DNA from: Pagrus major
Taxonomy: Eukaryota > Chordata > Actinopteri > Spariformes > Sparidae
NCBI RefSeq assembly: GCF_040436345.1
Contig: NC_133225.1
Span: forward strand, 23,510,040 to 23,574,039
Length of the DNA stretch: 64,000 bases
Direction: 5' to 3'
In this document: positions 28,541 to 38,488 of the stretch, one piece after another
Layout: every line of letters begins with the position of its first letter
How positions within the stretch are numbered: position 1 is the stretch's first letter
Program-made: the position numbers and the translations under genes
The notes under the pieces: generated by a model
Told to the model about the DNA's origin: nothing
Seen by the model: only the letters and a program-made list of their open reading frames with translations
The model's database searches: none

Positions 28541-28605
28541 ACGAAACTTTATTTATATAGCACATTTAAAAGCAGAGTTTACAAAGCGCTTTGACAAACA
28601 AGCAA
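28541..28605 (+). repeat. LINE-like tail (TTTATTTATATAGCACAT)
   Basis: TTTATTTATATAGCAC followed by ACAAAGCGCTTTGACAAAC resembles the sequences at about 6117 and 13105. Confidence 0.45.
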
Positions 28606-28804
28606 AAGCAGGAAACTCAGGAAGACAATATTACAGAATAAACACTCAACAGTCGAGCCAAACACAAGGAAGCCGAGTCTACAGTGAGTTAAAATAAGAA
28701 GGCAGACCAAATGTAAAACCCAAATAGACAATATGAGTCATTCCAAGTAAAAAGGAATAAAAGCCATAAAACAGGCAAAACCACAGAAAAGGAAAGAGAG
28801 AGGA

Positions 28805-29040
28805 AAAGTAGAGATAAATACATGAATAAAATCAATAAAGGACGATAAGAAGACGACATCACATCAGAGGAATTAAGAACAGATAAAAAGATTAAGAGCA
28901 GTAAAAAGAATAAAGGATAATAAAAACACTAAAGATAAACAAATAAAAGCGGTAAAGGACGGTAAGAAAAAAGACATCACATGAGAGGCACTAAAAACAG
29001 ATAAATAGACTAAGAGCAGTAAAAGGAATAAAAAGATAGA
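28805..29040 (+). repeat. Two-copy tandem repeat, period 118 bp
   Basis: The AAGAGCAGTAAAA block occurs at about 28895 and 29013. The preceding AAAGGACGATAAGAA/AAAGGACGGTAAGAA and GACATCACAT blocks repeat at the same 118-bp spacing. A-rich and non-coding. Confidence 0.7.
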
Positions 29041-29343
29041 AAGGTGAAAAATCAGTTTAAAAGGGTGACTTCACATAAAAGCAAGGCTATAAAAGTGAGT
29101 TTAAGAATATTTGCTCTTCACACCTATCCCATTCTATAACACAATATATATATAATATAGTATAGTATAGAATATAATATAATATTACTTACATCAATAT
29201 ATCCTGTTTTATGACCATCACAACAAATAAACTTTGAATTAACTTAAATTCCTACTGGTTCATTTGGTGTGTTTACTGGGTCTTGGTTTCTGTGGTCCTG
29301 TCTCACCTCACTGGCACCTGCCTCCTGGACTCCTAGCAACAAC

Positions 29344-29988
29344 TGTTCTGTCCTCAATGCGTAGCATGCATGTGTTGACAGGCAGCTAAACTCTTCACTC
29401 CAAACAACACACTGGGTATTCCTTTTGCCAGTTTTATTAATGAAGTAAAGTGTGAAACTAAAAGAGATAGACAAAATAATACAGTCATGAATATTGCATT
29501 TATGGAGATGCATAAACCATAAAATAAACATTTACCAAAGCCTAGCATGACTAACTAAATAGCTCACTCAAAGTAGGCTAAATACATGTAAACACATAAC
29601 ACAAATAAGTACACAATGCACCGGTAATATTCTGCCACATAAGGCTCAAGCATATAACCGTAAATTAACATGTAAACAACACGTACCGACGATGCAACTC
29701 GAAGATGTATGCTGGAGTGGCTAGTCATAGCTAGAAGCTGACAAATGTGCTGCTCTGAACTTCTTTGTTGTTGCTTTTCTGTCACTTCCTGTATAAAGGT
29801 TTTATTCAAAATTGACAAAGCCTAGCCGCTGAACCAAAATCGGCCAGTAGATGGCGGTACTGCCATTTGACTCACTTATTTTTAACTTACTCAAATGAAG
29901 CATCATGAAATATATGAAATTAAACACATCACATCCTTTTTTAACTGATTTTAACTTTTTATCTGAATCTTATTAATTAAACTGAACA
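29344..29988 (-). repeat. BEL/Pao 3' LTR
   Basis: 645 bp, TG...CA, identical by eye to 35987-36631. It is the 3' LTR because the polyprotein reads leftward toward it. Confidence 0.95.
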
Positions 29989-30014
29989 CTCCCCGCCTGG
30001 CGTTAATTAACGCC
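29989..30014 (-). other. Polypurine tract and adjoining 16-bp palindrome
   Basis: On the minus strand the 3' LTR is immediately preceded by AGGCGGGGAG, a purine-rich stretch fitting the plus-strand primer (polypurine tract) of LTR elements. Just upstream is the perfect palindrome GGCGTTAATTAACGCC at 29999-30014. Confidence 0.6.
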
Positions 30015-30053
30015 ACTCTCTAATGACACATAAAACAACATTCTTATTCATTT

Positions 30054-33000
30054 TTATGGCTCTGGGGGAACAAGAACTGCTATTTGTGAGATGGGCCTGG
30101 TAAAGAGCTTGGTTCCCTGTGGCCCAGCCACCTTTATCTCCACAGAGCGCACCTTGCCATCGGTGCTGGGAAACACCTTGGTCACGAGTCCAAGCGGCCA
30201 CTCATTTCTTGGAAGCTGAATGTCTTTCAGAACAACAACAGTCCCTGGGTTCACATTTGGATGACTAGACTGCCATTTGCGCCGAGTTTGAAGTGTTGAG
30301 AGAAACTGACGTCTCCACTTGTCCCAGAAAACATTAGCAAGATGTTGGACTGCACGCCACTGGTGTCTATAGAGATCAGAGACAGCAAAGTCACCGGCTG
30401 GAGCTGAGAGAGGGTAGACTTTCTGTGTGAGGAGAACGGCAGGAGACAATATGAAAGGGTCAGTAGGGTCCGTCGACACTGGAATGAGGGGGCGTGCATT
30501 TATTATAGCTGACACCTCCGCCATGAGGGTGACGAGAACCTCGTGAGTGAGTTTTGTGGTTTTGAGCTCAAAGAACATGGTGTCAAGAATTCTCCTGGCC
30601 AAGCCCACCATCCTCTCCCACGCACCGCCAAAATGAGAGGCGTGTGGGGGATTGAAAGTCCATGAACATCCTTGTTCTGACAGGTAAGTTTTGACTGCTG
30701 TATTGTTTATGTTTGAGGGTATCTGGAGTTCTTTGCAAGCACCAACAAAATTAGTGCCACGATCTGAATGGATACTCTTCACCGGACCCCTGATAGCCAA
30801 GAACCGTCTGAGTGAGTTGATGAAACTCGACGTGTCAAGTGACTCGATCACTTCGATATGAACTGCCCTCATGCTCAAACACGTGAAGATGACAGCCCAT
30901 CTTTTGTTGTGTATAATGCCTCCTCTTGTGCGTTGAGCAGAAACACTCCAGGGGCCAAACACATCTAAGCCCACGTTTGTAAATGGGGGGTCAGTTGAGA
31001 GACGTTGTGCTGGGAGACTGGCCATTTTTTGAACACTGAGGGGAGCTCTCAACCTTCTACATCTTACACAATGATGGATAATACAGCTGACCTTCTTTTT
31101 GCCACCAACCATCCACCAACCTGCTGTCCGAACAGCTCCTTCTGTGAACAGCCGACCTTGATGGCGCGTCTGTTCATGGTGATGTTTCACGATGAGGCCT
31201 GCAATGTGATGTTGGCCAGGAACAATGAGTGGGTTCTTTTCTGTTTGACTTAGATCTGCCTCGCTGATGCGTCCGCCCACCCTAAGCAGACCATAGTTGT
31301 CTAAGAAGGGATCCAGATTTTTGATTGGACTGCTCTTATGAATTTCCTGTTGCTCTTTAATGCACTTGATCTCTCCAGCGTACACTTCCTCTTGTACTGA
31401 TCGGATGACAATGTTTTTAGCTTGCTCAAACTCTTCCACTGTGACTCCCATTTCACAATAGTGCCAGCCCTTACAAGAACTGTCTCTATTGGTGGTTTGT
31501 TTGAAGGCGTGAACAACATGCAACAGACGAGCAATGGCACGCAGCAGGGAGCTCCAGTGGGAAAACTTGGTGAATCTTTCAGAACCAAGCAGCTTCACAC
31601 TGGCTGTAGTTTTCAGGACGGAGACCTGTGGTCTGATGTCAGTGTCTGAACTGGGTTCAACAAGGTCATAAGTGTCGTGGATGGAGCTTTGATTGTCTTT
31701 GAGCAGGAATTTGGGGCCAGTGAACCAGTTAGTGTGCATGAGCTGATGTGCAGGAACAGACCGTGTTGCAAGATCCGCGGGGTTCTGGTTAGTAGGCACG
31801 TAATGCCACTGACTTGCTTGTGAAGACCTCCTAATCCGAGTCACCCGATTGCTAACATAGACATAAAAGCGTCTGGTCTCGTTGCAAATATATCCCAGAA
31901 CAACTTTACTGTCTGTGAAGAAATGTGTGTTGTTCAGCTGAATGTCCAGCTCTCCTGAGACCAGATCAGCGACCTCAACTGCTAGCACAGCAGCACACAG
32001 TTCTAGTCTGGGGATAGTTTGATCAGGACGTGGCGTCAGCTTTGCTTTCCCCATGACAAAGCCAATTTCACAGTTCCCGTCTGCATCAGTTACCTTCACA
32101 TAAACCACTGCTGCAATGGCTTTGGTTGATGCATCACAGAAGATGCACAATTCTCTGCACGTCGCTTCTGAAGGTGAGATGTTAGTGTATGTTCTGGTGA
32201 TCGAGATATTAGACAGCGCACTCAGTGACTCTCTCCAGAGAACCCATGACTCCTCCATCCCTTGGGGCAGCGGAGCGTCCCAGTCACCATTATCTGCAGT
32301 GAGCTCTCTGAGGATGGATTTGCCGTGGATTGTGACGGGCGCTACAAAGCCTAGCGGGTCATAGAGACTGTTTATGGTGGATAAGACACCACGTCGTGTG
32401 AAGGCTTTTGTCTCATCAGCCACATTGAAGGTGAAACAGTCTTTCTTGAGGTCCCAAAGGAGACCCAGGCTCCGTTGCATGGGCAGTGCTTCTGCTTCAA
32501 GATCTAAGTCTTTGAGATCTTTTGCGTGGTCTTGAGATGGAAAAGCTTCCAGGATCTCTTTTCTGTTAGCTGCGATCTTGTGCAACCTCAAGTTCGACTT
32601 GGCGAGGATATCTCGTGTCTTCCGCAGGAGAGTCACGGCCATTTCTACAGTGGGAAGAGATTTAAGGCCGTCATCTACGTAAAAATCACGTGTCACAAAC
32701 TGCTTGACGTCAGCGTCGAAGTCCACCTCAGAGCACTGGACAGACTGATGTAGGCCAAATATTGCTACTGCCGGAGAGGGACTGTTACCAAAAACGTGGA
32801 CTCTCATCCGATACTCTGTGATGTCATTGCAGAGGTTGTTGTCACGGAACCACAAAAAACGGAGAAAGTTCCTGTCCTCTTCCCGCACGTAGAAACAGTA
32901 AAACATCTGCTCGATGTCCGCTGTGAAAGCTACTGCTTCTTTCCTGAAGCGCATGAGGACGCCAAGGAGTGAGTTGTTGAGGTCTGGGCCCTTTAGTAAG

Positions 33001-35855
33001 ACATCATTAAGTGACAGTCCATTGTACTGAGCACTGCTGTCGAACACAACTCTGATTTGTTTCGGCTTTTTGGGGTGATAAACCCCGAACAGAGGCAAAT
33101 ACCATCTCTCCTCATTTTCCTTTAAAGGAGGGGCGATCTCAGCGTGGCCATTTTGGAAAATCTTTTCCATGAAAGCTATGAAATGGTCCCTCATCTCTGG
33201 TTTTCTGTCAAAGTGGCGGATCAGGGACATGAGCCGACTCATAGCCTGTGGCCTGTTGTCGGGCAGCCTTTGACGTGGTGATTTGAATGGTAACGGAGCT
33301 GTCCAGTGATTGTTTGTGTTTTTTGTCATTCCTTCTTCCATTATTTTCATGAAGGCATTGTCTTGAATGGAAGGTGAGACTTGATTGTCATTTTTGGTTT
33401 GTTCAAACACACAACATCCAAGGTGGTCTGATTCACAACTAGATCTGTCGCTTTGTTGTGGTGTGTTGTGGTAGGGAATTTGGATCCCACAGGATGTTTC
33501 TTTTATGTTGAACAGATTAGGGCAGGGCTGAAAAAGTGTAGGCCGTCCTCTCTCTGTTGTGTTTGTGTAGAAGGCATTCACAGTGATTGTTTTATGAACA
33601 CCACCTAGACACACATTTCCCACTACAACCCACCCCAAGTCTAATTTTTGTGCGTAGGGTGCGTCGTTGGGGCCACTTATCTGTTTATGGACTTTGTGAA
33701 CCCTGACGATGTCCCGTCCAAGCAGCATCAGTATGTGGGCGTTGGGGTCGAGTTCTGGGATGAGGTGTGAGACATTCTTTAGATGGGGATGATGGCATGC
33801 GGCGCTGGGCGTTGGTATCTCCTCCCTGTTGTTGGGGATGTCATTACACTCAATCAGACTGGGCAGGGGGATGTGGACTGTCTCATCTAGAGTCTCTACT
33901 ACATAACCAGTGGCTCTTCTTCCCATAGTCTCTTTAAGGCCTGCACACGTTCTCAGTGAGTAGGGAGAGCTGGGGCCGTTTTCACCGAACACTTCGAAAA
34001 ACTCTGAACGGACGAGAGAACGGTTACTCTGTTCATCATGGATTGCATACAGTTTGATCGCCTTGTCTGGATGGCTTGCTGGGTATACCTTCACAAGGCA
34101 GATTTTAGAGCATGACCTGCCAACGAGGTTCTCACCACAAACTTGAGTGCATTTGGAAGTGATTTCACTCGGCAGGGCGGCACCCTGCTCCCCGCCGTGC
34201 TCTACATCGGGGTCAGTTTCTTTGCTCCAGGGAGCTGTGCCTGGGTGAAGAGCTGTGTTGTGATTCGCATTGCCACATTCAGAACATTGCACTTTGGCCT
34301 TACAATGTTTAGCAAAATGTGTAGAAGAGGCACAACATCTAAAACAAATATTGTTCTCTTTCAGAAACGTTTTGCGTTCTCCGATGGACTTCTCACGAAA
34401 GGCTCTGCATTTCAGGAGGGCATGAGGTTTTTTGTGCACTGGGCATAGTTCGTTACAGTCATCTCTATTCTTTGAATTCCCATATGACTCGTGACTGGGA
34501 TTTGGAAACACCTCTGTTTTATGCACTGACACTTCTCTCTGTCTGTTAAATTTCCAGGAGGGTTTCTCAGGTCTGGGTGCAGGGTCAAGGTGAGTGGCAA
34601 AGTTAAAGCTTGGGTCATTTTTAACAATGGCCTCTTGACTAACAAAATCTACAAAAACATGAAATGGGGGGAAAGAGACCTGATATTCACGTTTGTAACT
34701 TGCACCGACTGAAACCCACTTATCTTGCAGGTAGAAGGGGAGTTTTTGAACAATTGGGTTCAAACCCCTTGCAGAGTCCAGGAAAGAGAGGCCAGGGAGG
34801 TCTCCCTCCTCCTTGGCACTCTGGAGCTCCATGAGTATGTCACTGAATTTCCTCAGCTTCACATAGTCTCTGTTTGTGATCTTTGGAAAATTGTCAATTC
34901 GTTTAAACAGAGCATCTTCAACTACCTCTGCTGAGCCATAACATTGGTCAAGTCTCTCCCAGATCATCTTTATCCCAGCATCTGGACGGTTGATGTGTAT
35001 GGCTCTGATTTGTTCAACATGCTCAGCGGATTCCTTACCGAGCCACTTAAACAACAGATCCATCTCCTCACTTGCTGTTAAATCCAAGCCCCTTACTGTG
35101 TTCTCAAAAGAGCGTTTCCAGGCTCTGTAATTCTGTGGTTCATCGTTGAAGTGAAGGAGACCCGTTGCTACAATTTCCCGACGAGCAAAGTATCTGACAA
35201 ATTCACTGATGTTTCCATCATCGTGGCCTGAATGCCTGGAGTTGCAGGTGGGATCATAGTTGTGACCTGATTTTTGTTGTGTCCAATTGTGTTTTCTATT
35301 ACGGTCATCTGGAGGTGGATGGGGGGGCAAGAGAGATGGAGCTGGAAGGTGGTGCCTATACACAGGTTGTTTGGAAAGAATTTTTGTTTCTGGTGAGGGT
35401 TCACAGTCTGCTGGGTTGGTGTGTGAGGGATGAGTACCACCAGGGGGGTCAACTATATTAGCTGGAGGTTTATCAAATGATGGGGGCTCTTGTATTTCAG
35501 TTGTTTCATTCTTTACAAACTGGGCTTGACCCATGATATACTTTTCAGTCCGGTGTGAACTTTCGAGAGAAGGCAGATCATCTAAAACATGTCCAATGCT
35601 TTGTTCATCTTTTTGTGATTTAACAGCAGCTTCTAAGACTTCTGCTTCTGCTGTGGCCGTAGCTGCCTCTTTCTCACATTGGAGGAGTTCAATGGATGCC
35701 TCTAACTGAGCCTTCTCTAGTTTTAGAGTTACTTCTTTCTGAGCAAAGGTTAGACGAGTCTTTGCTGCCTCCGCTCTTGCTCTTGCCTTGGCTGCTGCTG
35801 AACCAGTAGAAGAACATGAGGCCTGAGATCTTGTATTATATGATTTAGCAGACAT
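30054..35855 (-). CDS. BEL/Pao retrotransposon gag-pol polyprotein (1933 aa)
   Basis: A single uninterrupted frame. Residues 1-90 are Ala/Glu/Lys-rich and likely coiled coil. A gag region (DUF1759-like, about 220-400) follows, then Cys/His zinc knuckles at about 500-535. The aspartic protease has a DEQSNRS active-site motif near 607, where BEL/Pao elements usually carry DDQS. The reverse transcriptase has FYVDDG near 1060. RNase H has its first Asp in CDAST near 1241. The integrase has an HH-CC zinc domain at about 1560-1600 and a DDE core with SDRGTNF near 1698 and a Glu in GGAWERM near 1745. The C-terminus is the DUF5641-type domain usual in BEL/Pao. All catalytic motifs look intact. There is no stop or frameshift between gag and pol, as is common in this superfamily. 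Confidence 0.95.
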   Translation of the reverse strand: MSAKSYNTRSQASCSSTGSAAAKARARAEAAKTRLTFAQKEVTLKLEKAQLEASIELLQCEKEAATATAEAEVLEAAVKSQKDEQSIGHVLDDLPSLESSHRTEKYIMGQAQFVKNETTEIQEPPSFDKPPANIVDPPGGTHPSHTNPADCEPSPETKILSKQPVYRHHLPAPSLLPPHPPPDDRNRKHNWTQQKSGHNYDPTCNSRHSGHDDGNISEFVRYFARREIVATGLLHFNDEPQNYRAWKRSFENTVRGLDLTASEEMDLLFKWLGKESAEHVEQIRAIHINRPDAGIKMIWERLDQCYGSAEVVEDALFKRIDNFPKITNRDYVKLRKFSDILMELQSAKEEGDLPGLSFLDSARGLNPIVQKLPFYLQDKWVSVGASYKREYQVSFPPFHVFVDFVSQEAIVKNDPSFNFATHLDPAPRPEKPSWKFNRQREVSVHKTEVFPNPSHESYGNSKNRDDCNELCPVHKKPHALLKCRAFREKSIGERKTFLKENNICFRCCASSTHFAKHCKAKVQCSECGNANHNTALHPGTAPWSKETDPDVEHGGEQGAALPSEITSKCTQVCGENLVGRSCSKICLVKVYPASHPDKAIKLYAIHDEQSNRSLVRSEFFEVFGENGPSSPYSLRTCAGLKETMGRRATGYVVETLDETVHIPLPSLIECNDIPNNREEIPTPSAACHHPHLKNVSHLIPELDPNAHILMLLGRDIVRVHKVHKQISGPNDAPYAQKLDLGWVVVGNVCLGGVHKTITVNAFYTNTTERGRPTLFQPCPNLFNIKETSCGIQIPYHNTPQQSDRSSCESDHLGCCVFEQTKNDNQVSPSIQDNAFMKIMEEGMTKNTNNHWTAPLPFKSPRQRLPDNRPQAMSRLMSLIRHFDRKPEMRDHFIAFMEKIFQNGHAEIAPPLKENEERWYLPLFGVYHPKKPKQIRVVFDSSAQYNGLSLNDVLLKGPDLNNSLLGVLMRFRKEAVAFTADIEQMFYCFYVREEDRNFLRFLWFRDNNLCNDITEYRMRVHVFGNSPSPAVAIFGLHQSVQCSEVDFDADVKQFVTRDFYVDDGLKSLPTVEMAVTLLRKTRDILAKSNLRLHKIAANRKEILEAFPSQDHAKDLKDLDLEAEALPMQRSLGLLWDLKKDCFTFNVADETKAFTRRGVLSTINSLYDPLGFVAPVTIHGKSILRELTADNGDWDAPLPQGMEESWVLWRESLSALSNISITRTYTNISPSEATCRELCIFCDASTKAIAAVVYVKVTDADGNCEIGFVMGKAKLTPRPDQTIPRLELCAAVLAVEVADLVSGELDIQLNNTHFFTDSKVVLGYICNETRRFYVYVSNRVTRIRRSSQASQWHYVPTNQNPADLATRSVPAHQLMHTNWFTGPKFLLKDNQSSIHDTYDLVEPSSDTDIRPQVSVLKTTASVKLLGSERFTKFSHWSSLLRAIARLLHVVHAFKQTTNRDSSCKGWHYCEMGVTVEEFEQAKNIVIRSVQEEVYAGEIKCIKEQQEIHKSSPIKNLDPFLDNYGLLRVGGRISEADLSQTEKNPLIVPGQHHIAGLIVKHHHEQTRHQGRLFTEGAVRTAGWWMVGGKKKVSCIIHHCVRCRRLRAPLSVQKMASLPAQRLSTDPPFTNVGLDVFGPWSVSAQRTRGGIIHNKRWAVIFTCLSMRAVHIEVIESLDTSSFINSLRRFLAIRGPVKSIHSDRGTNFVGACKELQIPSNINNTAVKTYLSEQGCSWTFNPPHASHFGGAWERMVGLARRILDTMFFELKTTKLTHEVLVTLMAEVSAIINARPLIPVSTDPTDPFILSPAVLLTQKVYPLSAPAGDFAVSDLYRHQWRAVQHLANVFWDKWRRQFLSTLQTRRKWQSSHPNVNPGTVVVLKDIQLPRNEWPLGLVTKVFPSTDGKVRSVEIKVAGPQGTKLFTRPISQIAVLVPPEP

Positions 35856-35986
35856 GATGGCGTTGATAGCTTCTGGTGAGACACTGCCGTGGTAGCCGTG
35901 CTTAGCTGATGCGTTGTGGCGTCTTGGAAGTGTCCGTTGATAGCCTGCTCAGCGTTACCTTGTTCGCTGAGATGCCGTCGTTTCAC

Positions 35987-36631
35987 TGTTCTGTCCTCAA
36001 TGCGTAGCATGCATGTGTTGACAGGCAGCTAAACTCTTCACTCCAAACAACACACTGGGTATTCCTTTTGCCAGTTTTATTAATGAAGTAAAGTGTGAAA
36101 CTAAAAGAGATAGACAAAATAATACAGTCATGAATATTGCATTTATGGAGATGCATAAACCATAAAATAAACATTTACCAAAGCCTAGCATGACTAACTA
36201 AATAGCTCACTCAAAGTAGGCTAAATACATGTAAACACATAACACAAATAAGTACACAATGCACCGGTAATATTCTGCCACATAAGGCTCAAGCATATAA
36301 CCGTAAATTAACATGTAAACAACACGTACCGACGATGCAACTCGAAGATGTATGCTGGAGTGGCTAGTCATAGCTAGAAGCTGACAAATGTGCTGCTCTG
36401 AACTTCTTTGTTGTTGCTTTTCTGTCACTTCCTGTATAAAGGTTTTATTCAAAATTGACAAAGCCTAGCCGCTGAACCAAAATCGGCCAGTAGATGGCGG
36501 TACTGCCATTTGACTCACTTATTTTTAACTTACTCAAATGAAGCATCATGAAATATATGAAATTAAACACATCACATCCTTTTTTAACTGATTTTAACTT
36601 TTTATCTGAATCTTATTAATTAAACTGAACA
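35987..36631 (-). repeat. BEL/Pao 5' LTR
   Basis: 645 bp, TG...CA, the partner of 29344-29988. On the minus strand the next bases are GTGAAACGACGGCATCTCAG, where the primer-binding site should be. I see no TGG-starting tRNA complement there or in the leader up to the ATG at 35855. Confidence 0.95.
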
Positions 36632-36636
36632 ACAAC

Positions 36637-38095
36637 AGCCATGGCAACCGCCACAGCAACAGCTCCTTATGATGCTGGAGAATGGAGATGCTCATAAGAT
36701 GGAGGGAATATTCGTTGCTAGTGTGGAAAATGTTTACATGATAACTTGAGGAGGTTTGTGTAAAAACAGATATGACAATATTACAAATATAAAAATTTAA
36801 AATAATGACAATTTACAAAATGCTTCAAACTTAGTAAATGAACAGTCAAAGGAACAATTCCAGTCATTAAGGACACATGATGCAACTTGTCCTCCTCAGG
36901 TTGGTTGTGGCCCTGATGGAGGCCAGATCATCCAGACCCCTGAGTGTCACATCCCACAAACTCGAGCCACATGTCAGCTAATCAGGTAACACATCTACAC
37001 CATCTGCAGACCTAATGGGGTGGCTAAAAATGCCCTGTCACATTTCAGGCTGGGACAGATGGACTTATGTTCAACAAAAAGTCATGCATCTGGAAAAATG
37101 TCTGACAATTAAACAACTGATTGATTTCTCTTCAATGCTGTACTCATGTGCCACAATAATGTCATGTTTTTGAGTTAAAATATCTTTATTTGGGAGCTTT
37201 CCCAAGCAATTATTGATATGTGTGACAGGGATACAGTCTTTGCACTACAGCAGGCGGCAAATTTGAACACCAACATATTATAAGTCAAAGCAGCCACACC
37301 AACTACAGTCAACAACAGCAAGGAGATGAACAGGGAGACAAAATTGCTTGATTCTCTGAGTTGTTGAGTTAGAAGAAACTTTATAAACCGTGGGAAACGC
37401 TGTCAATGACAATTTTTTTTGTCATTTGGGCCTGCTTGTAAACTCGGCATACCTTATAGCTAAGTTTTAGGGGTTGCTGAGGGGCTCCTGCATCCATGTA
37501 TGTGACTGTTTGGGATTGAATAAGCATATACAGTAGCCTATATACACTACTCAAAATGGGTTAGGGATATTGGGATATGGGTGTATATGTGCATGCGCAT
37601 GGATATGCAGTAAAAGTCAAATGAAATGTGTCGCATTATTTTTGGGGACCAAAAATATTCACAGAACACAAAATTAAAATTCAGATGTGTCACAGAATAA
37701 ACAGTCAAGTGAAACACTAAAATATCCCTAACTGATTCTGAGTAGTGTATTTCTGCCACCCCGTGAATATTTCTCTAGATCTGCCCCTGATTTACACACT
37801 TTGCATTGTGAAAAGCCAATAAAATAATTAACAGTTAGTATGACTGTCTGGAACCTGCAACATGTGGATGACCTTTTGAGGATTTTGTCATCATTTGAAT
37901 AGGCACTAGTGAATAATAAGACAAAAGCTGCTTTCCCATTGTTGCCTTTCAAAAAAATTAATAAATAAATAAAATAAAAAAATCAATCTATCAATTCTAA
38001 ATTCACTTGTGCTACATTTTGCATCTTCTGTTATGCTGTGGGCCTGCTCAGAAGTTGTTTTTGTCCATCAGAATACATCCACTGGTTGTCTGGCG
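36637..38095. other. Intergenic sequence with a short inverted-repeat element
   Basis: No gene seen. At about 37541-37750 a 210-bp unit opens TACACTACTCAAAATGGGTT and closes with the complement (AACTGATTCTGAGTAGTGTA). The terminal repeats are nearly 30 bp and the target appears to be TA, consistent with a Tc1/mariner-type non-autonomous element. Confidence 0.6.
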
Positions 38096-38488
38096 TCACA
38101 CAGCAGCAGGGGGCAGCTCACCACATCCACAAACTGAACCAGGACGTCGCTGAGTTTCACTCGCTGCTACAGCTGATGGATTAAAAACCGGCCTGACATG
38201 CAGCTGAGCTCCGGCGCGTCTCCAAGCGCCGTCACCGATATTCCAACATGGAACTGGAGAGCTGGAAGACGCACATATGTGTATTTACCTGTGAAGCACA
38301 GGAAGATATGCTGTCAATGCTGATACTGTACTACTGTCCGCCATGTGGAGGCTGCCTACCGGACAACAGAATCCAGATAAATTAGATTATTGGATTGACT
38401 GCACCAGATTATAGCTCTCCTACCTCCTCGATACTTCATAAGAAAACCACATCAATCTGATCATATTGCACGAAGAAAGAAAAGAAAG
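38095..38488 (+). other. Possible 5' noncoding first exon of abhd8
   Basis: A locally GC-richer stretch with CpGs (CCGGCGCGTCTCCAAGCGCC near 38211) ends in AAAGAAAG followed by a good donor GTAAGC at 38489. It lies on the abhd8 strand, 6 kb upstream of its start-codon exon, which is itself preceded by acceptor-like AG sites at 44489 and 44498. The join is inferred only from position and splice signals. Confidence 0.35.

Larger units (their letters stand above)
29344..36631 (-). mobile_element. Complete BEL/Pao LTR retrotransposon
   Basis: The 7288-bp element is bounded by two 645-bp LTRs that start TG and end CA. It is flanked by a perfect 5-bp target duplication ACAAC (29339-29343 and 36632-36636). 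It is transcribed on the minus strand. The single internal frame encodes gag, protease, reverse transcriptase, RNase H and integrase in the BEL/Pao order, with no envelope frame seen. By eye I found no difference between the LTRs, and the open frames inside them translate identically. Together with the uninterrupted 1933-codon frame, this implies a very recent insertion. It sits between dda1 and abhd8, about 1.7 kb from the dda1 start exon. Confidence 0.95.

Noticed and set aside
29354..29818. Small open frames of 64-95 codons inside both LTRs
   Set aside because: They are repeated identically because the LTRs are identical, and they have no recognisable product.
30251..30499. Frames antisense or alternate to the BEL polyprotein (for example 30251-30499, 31005-31253, 34143-34448)
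   Set aside because: Shadows of the 1933-codon frame; no env-like features were found.
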